NCBI GenBank assembly: GCA_022844165.1
Contig: JALHMH010000027.1
Span: forward strand, 1-62,225
Origin: Lysobacterales bacterium
Lineage (GTDB): Bacteria > Pseudomonadota > Gammaproteobacteria > Xanthomonadales > SZUA-5
Length of the DNA stretch: 62,225 bases
Reading direction: 5' to 3'
Made by a program: the position numbers and the translations under genes. The notes beneath the pieces are model-generated. The model did not search any database. It saw only the letters and a list, made by a program, of their open reading frames with translations, and was not told where the DNA came from. Positions 33,746 to 43,908 of this stretch are shown here, in pieces (position 1 is the stretch's first letter; every line of letters begins with the position of its first letter).

Positions 33746-33806
33746 AGTCCTTGACGGAGCAGGATCTTGGCACTTGAGTCAAATTTTCTTCAGCGCGGCT
33801 TTGATC
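33744..33806 (+). repeat. Dispersed repeat, copy B
   Basis: AAGTCCTTGACGGAGCAGGA followed by TCTTGG, TTGAGTC, AAATTTT, CTTC and GCGCGGCTTTG; matches copy A at 31289-31345. It begins exactly at the rng stop codon and fills half of the 122-base gap before yhdP. Confidence 0.65.
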
Positions 33807-33867
33807 TTTTCGGCACCGCTGAGCCGGAGGCGCTGGAAACGGTTTCGATCAAGGGCTGCGCTCTCCG

Positions 33868-36800
33868 ATGATGGCAGCTGCGCCGCGGCGTTGGCATCGT
33901 CTGCGTCGGTTGACGTTGCTCGCTATTGCGATCGTGATTGTGCTGGCAGCAACACTTCAAGCACTGGCCAGGCTCGCGGTTCCCTGGCTCCTGAGTTCTC
34001 CGGAACGAGTGGCGCACTGGCTGAGCGATACGGTTGGTCAGCAAGTCGAGATCGATCAAGTGAGCGCTGTCTGGATTGGCCGCGGTCCCTGGCTTGACGC
34101 GTCAGGCGTACGCGTGGCCGCGTACAATGGACAAACGGCGGTCGAACTGGGTCGGGTTCGGATTGGCATCGACACTTACGCCCTCCTGTTTCGCCATCGC
34201 CCCCTGATTGAGTCATTTGTGTTGGTCGATGCGAAAGTGGAACTGGAGCGCAGCGCAGATGGTCGCATCGCACTGCGTGGTATCCAGCAAAGACAAGCCG
34301 TTTCGGATCTGCGGGCGTTGGCGGAAATTGGTCAGTTTGGCGTCAGCGACGGCACGGTCCGTTTACAGCTCGGTGAGCAAACACTGGAAATTGCTGGCGT
34401 CGAATTGCGCATAGAGCACCAGGCGGGATCGTGGCGCGGGGCTTTGTTAAAACGTTCCGAGGGTGGCTATTTGCGCGTGGTCGCGAGCGCCGACCAAGAG
34501 GGTTTGCGAGAGCTTTATCTGGAAGCCGACGGATTTCCGCTGCAATCGGTCAACGGTCTGAGCAGGCCCTTTGATCTGGAGGCGATATCGGGTGAGTTGA
34601 ATGGGCGAGGCTGGTGGCACGCAGTCACCGGCGAGGGGAGTGGCGCATTCGAGTTGCAAGGTGGTGTGTTCAGTGCACCCGCTTTCGTATGGTCAGATGG
34701 CGCTGGTTTGGCGCCGCACGTTCGCTTGCCGGATGGCGAACTGGGGATTTCGATCCAACGGGACGGTGCCCAGACGACAGCAGACCTGACGACGAAGTCT
34801 CAGGATGGAATCAGCCACGTGAGTGTGCGTCTTGCAGATCGCGAGCTGACACTTGTGGCGGATCGGCTGTCTGCCGCGACGCTTGCGGACATCGCGGTCT
34901 TGGTGCCAACTTTGCCTGAGCGCGTTCGATCCATGCTCTACGACGCTCGCGCCGCTGGCGATGTTTCGCAACTGTATGCGGTGATCGGCCCGAAATGGCA
35001 GGTGCACGCGTCACTCAGCGATCTCACTGCGAGCGCGCGATTGGCAGGTCAGCAGTTGAACGTGCGTGGGTTGACAGGCGAGATTGCTGCTGACGCGGAA
35101 GGTGCTGTGTTGTACGCGGAAGACGACCAGGTGGAATTCTCCGCCTCGCCGATGTTAGCCGGACCCATAACCCCGAGGTTGGAGGCTCTGGTTGGTCTGC
35201 GCGAAATGCCCGAGTTAGCTTACATACGCCTGCATGGCAGTGGTTACGATATTGCCGCAGACGGTGCCTTGACGCGGGACAGCGAGGGTCGAGTTGGCCT
35301 CGATCTTCGTGCCAGGGTGCCGAAGGCAGACATCCAGGCCGCTCCCGCATTTTGGATTCTCCACAAGATGCCGCCGAAAACCGTAGCGTGGCTCAATCGC
35401 GCCCTGAGTACTGGCCGGGTCGACGATGGGCGAGTCGTTTTTCGTGGCGCCTTCTCCGATTGGCCATTCGCGACGCAGGAAGGACGATTTGTAGCGAGTT
35501 TTCTGGCAGAAGACGCACCGCTCGATTATCACGAGCAATGGCCATCGGCCCATGTCGACCGAGCCGACGTCTCCTTCCTCAATAACGCCATGGTCGTGCA
35601 TGCGCTCGATGCACACATTTTTGGCGCAAGAATCAATGGTTCCGCGGCGATCTCGAATCTGAAAACTCCGGTCATGGAACTGCGTCTTGCCGCCAGCGGT
35701 GATGGCAGCGATTGGCTCAAGTTTCTGGAAGCGAGCCCGCTTCGTCGCGAACACGGCGATGTGTTGTTTGGCATGGCACTCTCTGGACCCTCACGCGTAA
35801 CGACTGAGCTGAGCATTCCACTGAAATCGACGCTTGGGCAGCCGATGGTTCGCGGCAGCGCGCTCGCTGAAGGACTGCATTTTAAGGATGCCAAATGGCA
35901 TCTCGATTTCGCCGACGTTCGCGGTCGCATCGACTTTACGCAGCGCGGCTTTGCGGCAGATCAGTTGCGTATGCTGATCGACGATCGCCCAGCTGAGCTC
36001 CAGATCGCCGTTGGCGAGTTTGTGCCTGAGGCCGATCGCGCTGTTGAGCTGAGCGTTGTGGCGAATACGTCGTTGCAGACACTCTTTGGTCACCACGCTG
36101 CGTTGACTCCGGTTCTCGACGTGACACGCGGCGCGGCTTCATTTCACGTCGATGTGTCGATCGGCCGTGCCGAGGGGCACTCGGTGATTCGCTACCGGTC
36201 CGATCTGAAAGGCATCGCCATCGGATTTCCAGCACCCATCGGCAAGGCTGGCGATGAGTCCCGCTCGTTCGATCTGGTGGTGCCGCTGCCAACGGATCGT
36301 GGCGTTCCGCTAACGCTTGGGCTTGGTGACGATTTGCGCCTGATGGCGCGTATTGCCAATGCACAACAGCCTTTTGCGGGCGAACTGCAGTTCGGCGAGC
36401 GAAGAGCGCCTGCATTGCCGGCACGAGGACTTCGTGTCAGTGGCGATGCGCCAGATGTCGATGTTGCGGGTTGGGCAGGTTGGATATTGCGTTCGACTGG
36501 CGATGATGATCCTCTGCTCGCAGAGCTGGACGTCTATGCGGGAAGCGGCGTGGAGAAGCATCGCCTGCAGCTGGCCAGGACAGAGGGTATTTGGACGCTT
36601 GGCATTAGTGGCGAGCAGCAACAAGGCCAGGTACGCTTCGATCGTCAGAATGGCCAGGCCCTGATCGACGCTGAGTTCGAGCGCTTGTACGTGCCCGATC
36701 CGGGTGGGACGGTCGCACGAAAACTTCCACTTTCGCCAAGCATGGTGCCAACACTGCACCTTCGCGCGCGATCCCTGCGTCTGGGTGCTGCGTCTTTGGG

Positions 36801-37578
36801 CGAGGTGCGACTTGAGGCTTACCCGCAAGACGGCGGATTGCGTTTTGCGCAAGTCGAGGCGAAATCGCCCAGTATGGAACTTCGCGCACAGGGCCGCTGG
36901 ACTCAACAGGGGCTCACAGATACGTCCGAGTTCAGCATCCAGATGACGTGCGAAGACCTAGGCCGAATGCTCGCTGACCTTGGCTATGAAGGGGTCATCG
37001 CGGGTGGTCAGACATTGGCCAATTTCGAAGCGAACTGGTCCGGTGCGCCGCATCAGTTCGCGCTTGAACGTCTGCGCGGCACAATGGATCTGAGTGTTGG
37101 TCAAGGGCGGTTTCTTGATATCGATCCCGGTGCAGGGCGCATCTTTGGTCTACTGAGTTTGCGTGAATTGCCAAGGCGGATAACGCTGGATTTTCGTGAT
37201 TTCTTTGAAAGCGGCATGAGTTTCGATCGGATTTCTGGGCGTTTCGAGTTTGCCGACGGCAACGCATGGACGGATGGCATCAGTGTTCGCGGACCTGCCG
37301 CGGATCTGTTGATCATTGGCCGAACGGGTCTGGCATCCCGAGACTATGATCAGCAAGTAATGGTAGCGCCGCGCCTGACAGGCGTTTTGCCCGTGATCGG
37401 TGGATTGGCAGCCGGCCCCGTCGGTGCCGCCGCGGGTTTTCTGGCCCAGGGCATCGTGGCTCCAGGCAACAACATCGAGTCGGCAACTCAAGTGCATTAC
37501 AGTATCGGCGGTTCCTGGGAAAAGCCTCTGGTCGAGAGGCTAAGTCCGTCGCGCGAGGCACGCCCCCGCTCCGGATAG
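33868..37578 (+). CDS. yhdP: AsmA-like protein YhdP
   Basis: 1236 aa. One N-terminal TM helix (LTLLAIAIVIVLAATLQALARL) anchors a very long periplasmic beta-rich body ending in the DUF3971/AsmA C-terminal segment (LSVGQGRFLDIDPGAGRIFGLLSLRELPRRITLDFRDFFESG at about 1074-1115). Known family members bridge the inner and outer membranes and move phospholipids outward. The end (GPAADLLIIGRTGLASRDYDQQ, then GGLAAGPVGAAAGFLAQG) is characteristic. Order maf-rng-yhdP matches E. coli. Two consecutive ATG codons open the gene; the first is used. Confidence 0.95.
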   Translation: MMAAAPRRWHRLRRLTLLAIAIVIVLAATLQALARLAVPWLLSSPERVAHWLSDTVGQQVEIDQVSAVWIGRGPWLDASGVRVAAYNGQTAVELGRVRIGIDTYALLFRHRPLIESFVLVDAKVELERSADGRIALRGIQQRQAVSDLRALAEIGQFGVSDGTVRLQLGEQTLEIAGVELRIEHQAGSWRGALLKRSEGGYLRVVASADQEGLRELYLEADGFPLQSVNGLSRPFDLEAISGELNGRGWWHAVTGEGSGAFELQGGVFSAPAFVWSDGAGLAPHVRLPDGELGISIQRDGAQTTADLTTKSQDGISHVSVRLADRELTLVADRLSAATLADIAVLVPTLPERVRSMLYDARAAGDVSQLYAVIGPKWQVHASLSDLTASARLAGQQLNVRGLTGEIAADAEGAVLYAEDDQVEFSASPMLAGPITPRLEALVGLREMPELAYIRLHGSGYDIAADGALTRDSEGRVGLDLRARVPKADIQAAPAFWILHKMPPKTVAWLNRALSTGRVDDGRVVFRGAFSDWPFATQEGRFVASFLAEDAPLDYHEQWPSAHVDRADVSFLNNAMVVHALDAHIFGARINGSAAISNLKTPVMELRLAASGDGSDWLKFLEASPLRREHGDVLFGMALSGPSRVTTELSIPLKSTLGQPMVRGSALAEGLHFKDAKWHLDFADVRGRIDFTQRGFAADQLRMLIDDRPAELQIAVGEFVPEADRAVELSVVANTSLQTLFGHHAALTPVLDVTRGAASFHVDVSIGRAEGHSVIRYRSDLKGIAIGFPAPIGKAGDESRSFDLVVPLPTDRGVPLTLGLGDDLRLMARIANAQQPFAGELQFGERRAPALPARGLRVSGDAPDVDVAGWAGWILRSTGDDDPLLAELDVYAGSGVEKHRLQLARTEGIWTLGISGEQQQGQVRFDRQNGQALIDAEFERLYVPDPGGTVARKLPLSPSMVPTLHLRARSLRLGAASLGEVRLEAYPQDGGLRFAQVEAKSPSMELRAQGRWTQQGLTDTSEFSIQMTCEDLGRMLADLGYEGVIAGGQTLANFEANWSGAPHQFALERLRGTMDLSVGQGRFLDIDPGAGRIFGLLSLRELPRRITLDFRDFFESGMSFDRISGRFEFADGNAWTDGISVRGPAADLLIIGRTGLASRDYDQQVMVAPRLTGVLPVIGGLAAGPVGAAAGFLAQGIVAPGNNIESATQVHYSIGGSWEKPLVERLSPSREARPRSG

Positions 37579-37667
37579 CGTTCTGGCTATCGCGGCAGTA
37601 GATTTCTCATTCCATAGCGCGTCGTAGATAATCGTGCTGTTTCAGTCCTGCTTTAAGGTGAGCTTGC

Positions 37668-38384
37668 ATGAAGTTGAAGTTAGCGCTTTTGGCGATAGCG
37701 GCGTTGGTCCTGGCGGCATGCGCGGGCGATGGCCTGCGTGACGTGCGCGAAGGTCGCGCCAAAATGGTCGAAACGACGGATTCGCTTGGGCCGCCTGACA
37801 CCACGAAGCCCGACGGTACTTACGAGGGCATCAGCGACTATCGACTCGGACCGCAGGACGTGATCAGCATTGAAGTGTTTAACTTGAATGAGCTCAATCG
37901 CACCGTCCGTGTCAACTCCAAGGGCATGATTTCGTTGCCATTGTTGGGGCCAATTCGCGCGGCAGGCAAGACGGTTCCCGAGCTTGAGTCCGAAGTGACA
38001 GCGATGCTCGAAAAGGACTTCTTGCAAAATCCACAGGTGACGATGTTCGTCAGCCAGTACACGAGTCAGCGCGTCACTATCGAAGGAGCCGTACGAAATC
38101 CGGGGATTTTTCCGTTGAGCGGAAAGACGACATTGCTTCAGGCGATCGTCGTGGCAGGTGGCGTCAATGAGTTCGCGAATCCTCGCGGTATTATCGTGTT
38201 CCGCGTGATCGACGGCAAACGCATGGCCGCCGTGTTTGATTTGCGCCTGATTCGAGGCGGCAATGCGGAGGATCCGCAGATTTTCGGTGATGATTTGATT
38301 GTCGTCGATGAGTCCGGGTCAAAATCGGCATTCCGTGACGTGTTGCGTACCATGCCCGTTCTCGGACTGTTTACCGCGTTTTGA
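37668..38384 (+). CDS. Outer-membrane polysaccharide export lipoprotein, Wza-like (short)
   Basis: 238 aa. Lipoprotein signal with lipobox LAAC (Cys at about 18), then a Poly_export/OPX domain (YRLGPQDVISIEVFNLNELNRTVRVNSKGMISLPLLGPIRAAGKT) and one SLBB-type domain (VTIEGAVRNPGIFPLSGKTTLLQAIVVAGG). The long C-terminal alpha-barrel helix of E. coli Wza is missing, as in the short OPX class. AAGG with TGAGC lies before the ATG. First gene of the polysaccharide cluster; 85 bases before the Wzc-like kinase. Confidence 0.92.
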   Translation: MKLKLALLAIAALVLAACAGDGLRDVREGRAKMVETTDSLGPPDTTKPDGTYEGISDYRLGPQDVISIEVFNLNELNRTVRVNSKGMISLPLLGPIRAAGKTVPELESEVTAMLEKDFLQNPQVTMFVSQYTSQRVTIEGAVRNPGIFPLSGKTTLLQAIVVAGGVNEFANPRGIIVFRVIDGKRMAAVFDLRLIRGGNAEDPQIFGDDLIVVDESGSKSAFRDVLRTMPVLGLFTAF

Positions 38385-38469
38385 TGGATGAAATGGCGCC
38401 GTGTGGTGCTTTGCAATCAACATTGCTCACGGACTTATTGAAAGCCGTTTTGGCTGACAGGGATAGAAG

Positions 38470-40758
38470 ATGCAGGACGCAGCAGAGAACTTCGACCGCG
38501 ATCGCGTTGTGACCAACTTGCCGAGTGCGACACAGCGCTCGACGCAATTGGCGCCAGTCGACCCGCGCCTTCAAGCGCTGTCGACCTTGGTTCGAAGTGG
38601 CGAATCCGAGTCCACTGAAAAAGAAATCGACCTTGTCCAGTATTGGCGGGTCATCGTCAAACGCAAATGGACCGTTATTGGCGCTTTTGCGATCGTGTTT
38701 CTGACCGGCTTGATGGCAACGCTGCTCACAACACCCATCTTCCGCGCGACCGCAACGGTGCAAATCGAACGGCAATCGATGCGTGTCGTGAATGTCCCTG
38801 GTGTCGAGCCCATCGAAGACCCATACGATATGGAGTTCTACGAGACCCAGTTTCAGTTGCTCCAGTCGCGTTCTATGGCGGAGAAGGTCGCGGCGCAACT
38901 GGATCCCAATGAGCCAGTGTTCGCAGTCATGAGCGCCCCATCGCCGTGGGTCAAGCTCAAACAAATGGTGCTTGGCAAACCAGAGATCCAACAGCAGCAG
39001 GTGGATCCAAAGGCGCAAAGGGCGCAGTTGGTCGGATTGGTTCGTAGCGGGTTGATCATTGAGCCTGTCGCTCGCTCGCGCCTGGCCAGAATCCACTTCG
39101 ATAGCCCAAACGGCGCCCTCTCTGCTCGTGTCGCCAATGCGATTGCCAATGGGTTTATCGAATCGAACATGGAGCGACGAATCGACACCAGTTCGTACGC
39201 GAAGGAATTTCTTGAGGATCGGCTGGAACAGGTCAAGCTCAAGTTGCAGGATTCCGAGAAGGCCCTGGCAGACTTTGCCGAAAGCGAGCAGATCGTCAAC
39301 ATCGGTGATCGCACGTCGTTGCTTAGCAGCGACCTGGCGTCGCTAAACGGTGCGCTGACCATGGCGAAACAGCAGCGAATCGCAGCAGAGGCGAAAATGT
39401 CTCAGGGCCGGGGCGCCAATGCCATGTCGCACCCGCTGATGCTGGAGAATGAAGGTGTGCAGGCCCTGCGCGCTACTCGGGCCAAGTTGGAGGCGGAGTA
39501 TCAGGAGAAGCTGCTGGTTTACAAGCCCGCTTATCCTTTGATGCAGCAAATCCGCAATCAGATCGAAAACATCGATAAGCAGCTTGCAGGCGAAATGCAA
39601 TTGGTGCGTAACAACCTGGGTTCCACCTTAGAGGCCGCGCGCGAGATGGAGTCCCGTTTGCAGCAGCAAGTAGACGAGCTGCGCGGTCAAGTGCTCAGCC
39701 TGCAAAGCCGGAGCACCGATTTCACAGTACTGGAACGCGAAGTCGAAACCAATCGCCAGCTGTATGACGCCCTTCTGCAGCGATACAAGGAAATTGGCAT
39801 CACATCCAACGTCGATGCGAACAACGTCAGCGTCGTGGATAGCGCACTGGTGCCGGGTGCGCCGTACAAACCCGACTTGCGTCGTAACCTGATGCTGGCG
39901 AGCGCCCTGGGGTTGATTCTGGGCATACTCCTGGCCTTCCTGTTCGAGTTCCTCGACGATACGCTCAAACGACCCGATGAAATCGAACGACACCTGGGCC
40001 TGGGCGTCCTGGGTGTGATACCCAAGCTGGACAAAGACACCCCGGAAGAAGCGCTGCTCGATCCACGGTCTGCGTTCTCCGAGGCCTACCGATCGGTACG
40101 TACGTCGCTACAGTTTTCGACCGACGATGGTGTGCCCAAGTGCTTGTTGGTGACCAGTCCTTCAGCGTCCGAAGGCAAATCAACGACTGCACTGACACTC
40201 GCCCGAAACTTCGCGCAACTAGGTCGCCGGGTGCTTTTGATCGATGCCGATTTGCGCAATCCTTCGCTGCATCGAACGCTGGGCACCGACAATTCGGTTG
40301 GATTGAGCAACTACCTGGCCGGCAGTATTAAACCTGCGGCTGCGATTAAACCGACGAAGACCTTGAGATTGACGTTCATCCCATGCGGTCCTCTGCCACC
40401 GAATCCTGCAGAGTTGTTGGCTGGCCCCAAGATGCTGTCGTTATTGGCGCTCGCGGCCGAAAAATTCGATCAGGTGATCATCGATGGGCCGCCGGTGATG
40501 GGACTGGCCGATTCGCCGATTCTCGCAAACATGTCTTCCGGTACGTTACTTGTCATCGAAGCTGGCAGTTCGCGGATCGCGACGGCGAAATCGGCCTACA
40601 AGCGCCTTCTGGGTGCACGGGCGCATGTCATTGGCGCGCTGCTGACGAAGTTCAACGCCAAAGAGGCAGGTTATGGATACGGCGGCGAATACAGCGGGTA
40701 TCAGTACTATTCCTATGGCGGTTCGCGTAGTTCCAGCGGCACGAACTTGACGACATGA
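38470..40758 (+). CDS. Polysaccharide co-polymerase / BY-type tyrosine autokinase, Wzc-like
   Basis: 762 aa. Wzz domain between two TM helices (about 68-88 and about 474-495), with a coiled-coil-rich periplasmic part, then the cytosolic tyrosine kinase domain. Walker A is SPSASEGKSTT (K570), A' is VLLIDADLRNP and B is VIIDGPPVMGLAD. A tyrosine-rich C-terminal tail (YGYGGEYSGYQYYSYGG) is the autophosphorylation cluster. Controls export and chain length of exopolysaccharide together with the OPX protein. No matching phosphatase gene is in the window. Stop overlaps the J-domain gene start (ATGA). Confidence 0.95.
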   Translation: MQDAAENFDRDRVVTNLPSATQRSTQLAPVDPRLQALSTLVRSGESESTEKEIDLVQYWRVIVKRKWTVIGAFAIVFLTGLMATLLTTPIFRATATVQIERQSMRVVNVPGVEPIEDPYDMEFYETQFQLLQSRSMAEKVAAQLDPNEPVFAVMSAPSPWVKLKQMVLGKPEIQQQQVDPKAQRAQLVGLVRSGLIIEPVARSRLARIHFDSPNGALSARVANAIANGFIESNMERRIDTSSYAKEFLEDRLEQVKLKLQDSEKALADFAESEQIVNIGDRTSLLSSDLASLNGALTMAKQQRIAAEAKMSQGRGANAMSHPLMLENEGVQALRATRAKLEAEYQEKLLVYKPAYPLMQQIRNQIENIDKQLAGEMQLVRNNLGSTLEAAREMESRLQQQVDELRGQVLSLQSRSTDFTVLEREVETNRQLYDALLQRYKEIGITSNVDANNVSVVDSALVPGAPYKPDLRRNLMLASALGLILGILLAFLFEFLDDTLKRPDEIERHLGLGVLGVIPKLDKDTPEEALLDPRSAFSEAYRSVRTSLQFSTDDGVPKCLLVTSPSASEGKSTTALTLARNFAQLGRRVLLIDADLRNPSLHRTLGTDNSVGLSNYLAGSIKPAAAIKPTKTLRLTFIPCGPLPPNPAELLAGPKMLSLLALAAEKFDQVIIDGPPVMGLADSPILANMSSGTLLVIEAGSSRIATAKSAYKRLLGARAHVIGALLTKFNAKEAGYGYGGEYSGYQYYSYGGSRSSSGTNLTT

Positions 40759-42524
40759 GCGCGCAGACTCTCGAGTTGGCGTTGGCGACCTTTCGCGAGC
40801 CTTCGCGCTTGAGTGATTTTCGCGATCGCCCTTTGCCTGAGGTACTGGAGGTGATCAAGGCGGCAGCGGGCGAATCCGCCACGTTGCAGGCCGCTGCCCA
40901 GCAGTTCGATGTCACGCAAGATACTATGCAAGAGGCAGCTGTGTTCTTTCTTCAGCAATTGCTTTTCGCGCCGGGCACTGATTCGTATCGGGTGCTCGGT
41001 TCCGCTGCCGATGCCACTCAGGATCGCCTGCGCGAGAACTACCGATGGCTGATGAAGTGGTTGCATCCCGATCGTAATCAGGATGGTTGGGAAGTCGTCT
41101 ATGCGGATCGGGTCAACGCGGCGTGGCAGGATTTAAAGACACTGGACCGGCGCGCGGAATACGACCGTCGGGCACCGATGGCGCCGGCACCGCAAAACTT
41201 CGCCCCACGACCGGCTCCAATCAGATCCGCCAAGGCCAGTGGTCCAATCCTGTCTGGCTCTACTGTGCGTCGACTTCCGGCGCTGATCTTCGGGTCCCTG
41301 GCTACACTGGCGGTTGCAACACTGGCGCTGATGTACTGGGCGCATCGCGACAATGAGCGCGAATTGGCGCGATTGTTGGTTGCAAACGATGGGGCTGGAC
41401 AGCCCGCAGACGGTATGGAGCCGGACTCGGCGATCGCCGATGAATTGCCTCTCACAGACAACGACTATGGAAGGCGCACAAATGCACTCGCCGACCCCGC
41501 CGCTGTGGCCCACGCTGTGCCGGCCGATACCCCGGTCGAAGCAGATCCGGTTGCGATCCCGGTTCGCTCCGACGTTCAGGATGCTTCCCGGATTGCGAAT
41601 TCGGCTACCGTGTCTGAGCCGGGTTCGTCATTCCCGGCGGCGGGAACTGAACCGGGCATGGAGGCGCCAGCAATTGCACAGTCTGTGTCGAAATCGGCCC
41701 TCGCCGATTCGCCGCCGCAGGCGACTGACGTGCCAGCAGAGACTTCCCTAAACGAGCGGGTTGCCGCGTTGGAAGAGGTGAACCCATCGGTTACTGCTGA
41801 TGCCTCGTCTGCGCAGCTTGCTGTACCGGCCGCCGCCCTGGAGCCAGCGGCAACCGCAGTTGCTACGGCCGACGCGGCGTTGGTGAATCGGCGTGATTCC
41901 AAACCAGGGCAAGTCATTGCCGCGGAGCCATCGGAAGCGTCTGAACCAGTTTCGTCGCGGGTTACGCTGGAAAGCACTGGCTCGCCTGCCGCGCCAGCGC
42001 CTGAGTTGAAGCCCGAGCCTGTCGTTGTCGCGCGAATTCCGGTTGTCCGGGAACGCCTCGATCCAGCGTTGCAGCAGAGCGTTGCGCCGCCCCCGTCTGC
42101 CGCACCCACGTCTGGTCCGGTACCGCGCATTCCGGACATTGCGGCAGTTGAGTCGCCTGAAGCTGGCAAAGCTGCTCCTCCCACTGCAACGTCAGTTCGA
42201 ATGACGCTAAAGGAGTTTGCGTCAGCATATTCGGCAGGCAATCGGCAGAGATTCGATCGCTTGCTGACCGGCAGTGTTGCCAATGCTGCGCCGTTGCGTG
42301 CTATGCGTGATCGTATGGCCATGGCGGAAATGCGATTCCTTGAAATCGGCGCGGTTGATGTTGCTGTGCAGGAGGAGCAAGTCATTGCGTCCGTCAAATT
42401 TCGCGATACCTATGTGCCCAGCGGGCAGAAAAAGGCGGTTACAGAATCAGGTCAGATGCGTCTTGCGTTTGCGGTCGATGGCGAATCGACGTTGATCGTC
42501 CAGTTCAGTCGCGGCGGACTTTAG
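40755..42524 (+). CDS. J-domain membrane protein with long linker and C-terminal SnoaL/NTF2-like domain
   Basis: 589 aa. A J domain at about 78-135 holds the co-chaperone tripeptide: MKWLHPDRNQDGWE. One TM helix (LPALIFGSLATLAVATLALMYWA) follows at about 175-197. Then comes about 270 residues of Ala/Pro/Glu-rich periplasmic linker and a terminal alpha-beta domain (VRMTLKEFASAYSAGNRQRF...LIVQFSRGG) of the kind used in SnoaL/NTF2-like proteins. The J domain faces the cytosol and could recruit DnaK to the export machine; that is inference. Overlaps the Wzc-like gene by 4 bases, so it belongs to the cluster. Confidence 0.75.
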   Translation: MSAQTLELALATFREPSRLSDFRDRPLPEVLEVIKAAAGESATLQAAAQQFDVTQDTMQEAAVFFLQQLLFAPGTDSYRVLGSAADATQDRLRENYRWLMKWLHPDRNQDGWEVVYADRVNAAWQDLKTLDRRAEYDRRAPMAPAPQNFAPRPAPIRSAKASGPILSGSTVRRLPALIFGSLATLAVATLALMYWAHRDNERELARLLVANDGAGQPADGMEPDSAIADELPLTDNDYGRRTNALADPAAVAHAVPADTPVEADPVAIPVRSDVQDASRIANSATVSEPGSSFPAAGTEPGMEAPAIAQSVSKSALADSPPQATDVPAETSLNERVAALEEVNPSVTADASSAQLAVPAAALEPAATAVATADAALVNRRDSKPGQVIAAEPSEASEPVSSRVTLESTGSPAAPAPELKPEPVVVARIPVVRERLDPALQQSVAPPPSAAPTSGPVPRIPDIAAVESPEAGKAAPPTATSVRMTLKEFASAYSAGNRQRFDRLLTGSVANAAPLRAMRDRMAMAEMRFLEIGAVDVAVQEEQVIASVKFRDTYVPSGQKKAVTESGQMRLAFAVDGESTLIVQFSRGGL

Positions 42525-42533
42525 CGATTCGCG

Positions 42534-43724
42534 GTGGGTACTTTGATCAACCGCTTCCGCAGTCCACTGTTGGCGGGTCTGACTGTTGTGCTTTTGTGGG
42601 TTGTTCTGGTTCGAGGCTACGCAGACTACCTGGCGCAGGTGTCGCCGACGCGGGCGGAGGCGGTTTACGCCGGGCAGCCGACCGCCTTAAGCGTGCTTGC
42701 CGAAGAACAACTTCGTGCTGGCGACGCAGCAGCCGCGCAGAGGCTGGCTGAACGGGCAATTCTGTCAAGTGCCTTCAGCGGCGAAGCGTGGCGAGTGCTC
42801 GGAGCGGTCGCAGAGCGCAACGGCGAAGATCAGGTTGCGCTTGAACGGATGCGTCATGCAGCTGCCCTTGCGCCTCGCGATAGCGCCGCACAGTTCTGGC
42901 TTGCAATTCACGCGTTGCGGGATAAACGAATCGATGAAGCGGTTGACCGCCTGGACCGGCTCATGCGCTTTCAGCCGGAAACGCACAATGACGTCTTCCC
43001 CATTATGGCAACAATCGCGACAAATCGTGCGGGCGCTAATAGTGTCGCAGCGCGTTTGGCGGACAACCCCGTCTGGCGCTCGGACTTCACGGTGCGGCTA
43101 TTTCGGGAAATGCCCAGCAGTGACGTTGCGCGCAATTTCCTGCGAGCATTGCGACGTGCGGGTGCAGAGTTAACCGTTGCTGAGGTCAATGCCTACAGCG
43201 ATCGGCTGGCGAATCAAGATCCCCTTGCGCTTCGAGATTGGCTAAAGGAATTCGATAAAGACCCAGCTTTACTGAACAATGGCGGATTCGACAGCATTGG
43301 GCCTTACAAATTTCTCGATTGGCAGGTTGAGCACGTCGCTGGTGCCGATATCCAGCTGCCAAAAATCGAGGCCGGAAAATCAGTTCTCCGGGTGGAATTC
43401 TACAATCAACGTGTTCGATTCGATGGTGTTCGTCAAAGCCTGCTGTTACGTCCCGGGCGCTACAGCCTCGCCGGGCAGGTGCGGTCAGATATTCGTGCTG
43501 CGCAAGGTTTGCGGTGGACCTTTATCTGTCCTGAGAGCCAGCAGGTAAGTCAGTCGATTGTTGGTTCCACGCCATGGCAATCATTCGAAATGAGTTTCTC
43601 TGTCGACGATAGTTGTACCCTCGGGTTGTTGCGGTTGGAGGTGCATGCCCGAATTGCGGCCGAGCGGCACTTGGATGGCTGGGTTGAGTTCGATGAATTT
43701 TCGTTGACACCCGTCGCGCAGTGA
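42534..43724 (+). CDS. TPR-containing membrane-anchored protein of the polysaccharide cluster
   Basis: 396 aa. N-terminal TM helix (SPLLAGLTVVLLWVVLVRGYA), TPR-like helical repeats at about 50-145 (LSVLAEEQLRAGDAAAAQRLAERAI, AWRVLGAVAERNGEDQVALERM, AQFWLAIHALRDKRIDEAVDRL), then from about 245 a beta-sandwich-like domain (KSVLRVEFYNQRVRFDGVRQ) resembling carbohydrate-binding modules, with two cysteines (FICPES, DDSCTLG). GTG start at 42534. Analogous TPR proteins act as scaffolds in exopolysaccharide export. I do not know this family by name. Confidence 0.7.
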   Translation: MGTLINRFRSPLLAGLTVVLLWVVLVRGYADYLAQVSPTRAEAVYAGQPTALSVLAEEQLRAGDAAAAQRLAERAILSSAFSGEAWRVLGAVAERNGEDQVALERMRHAAALAPRDSAAQFWLAIHALRDKRIDEAVDRLDRLMRFQPETHNDVFPIMATIATNRAGANSVAARLADNPVWRSDFTVRLFREMPSSDVARNFLRALRRAGAELTVAEVNAYSDRLANQDPLALRDWLKEFDKDPALLNNGGFDSIGPYKFLDWQVEHVAGADIQLPKIEAGKSVLRVEFYNQRVRFDGVRQSLLLRPGRYSLAGQVRSDIRAAQGLRWTFICPESQQVSQSIVGSTPWQSFEMSFSVDDSCTLGLLRLEVHARIAAERHLDGWVEFDEFSLTPVAQ

Positions 43725-43908
43725 CGACTGAAGAGGTAAAACAACCGCGGGTTATCGGTTTGTATGAGCGGGTAAGGCAAGGCGGACGGTGGGCGGTCAT
43801 CTGCCTGCGCAGTCGTTTATTCAAGCTGCTCCTGAGTAGACCGTCTCTTGAGATTGATAACCTTGCTGCTGTAGTCTTGCCAGAGCTGCAATTTAGAGGG
43901 GAAATGCT

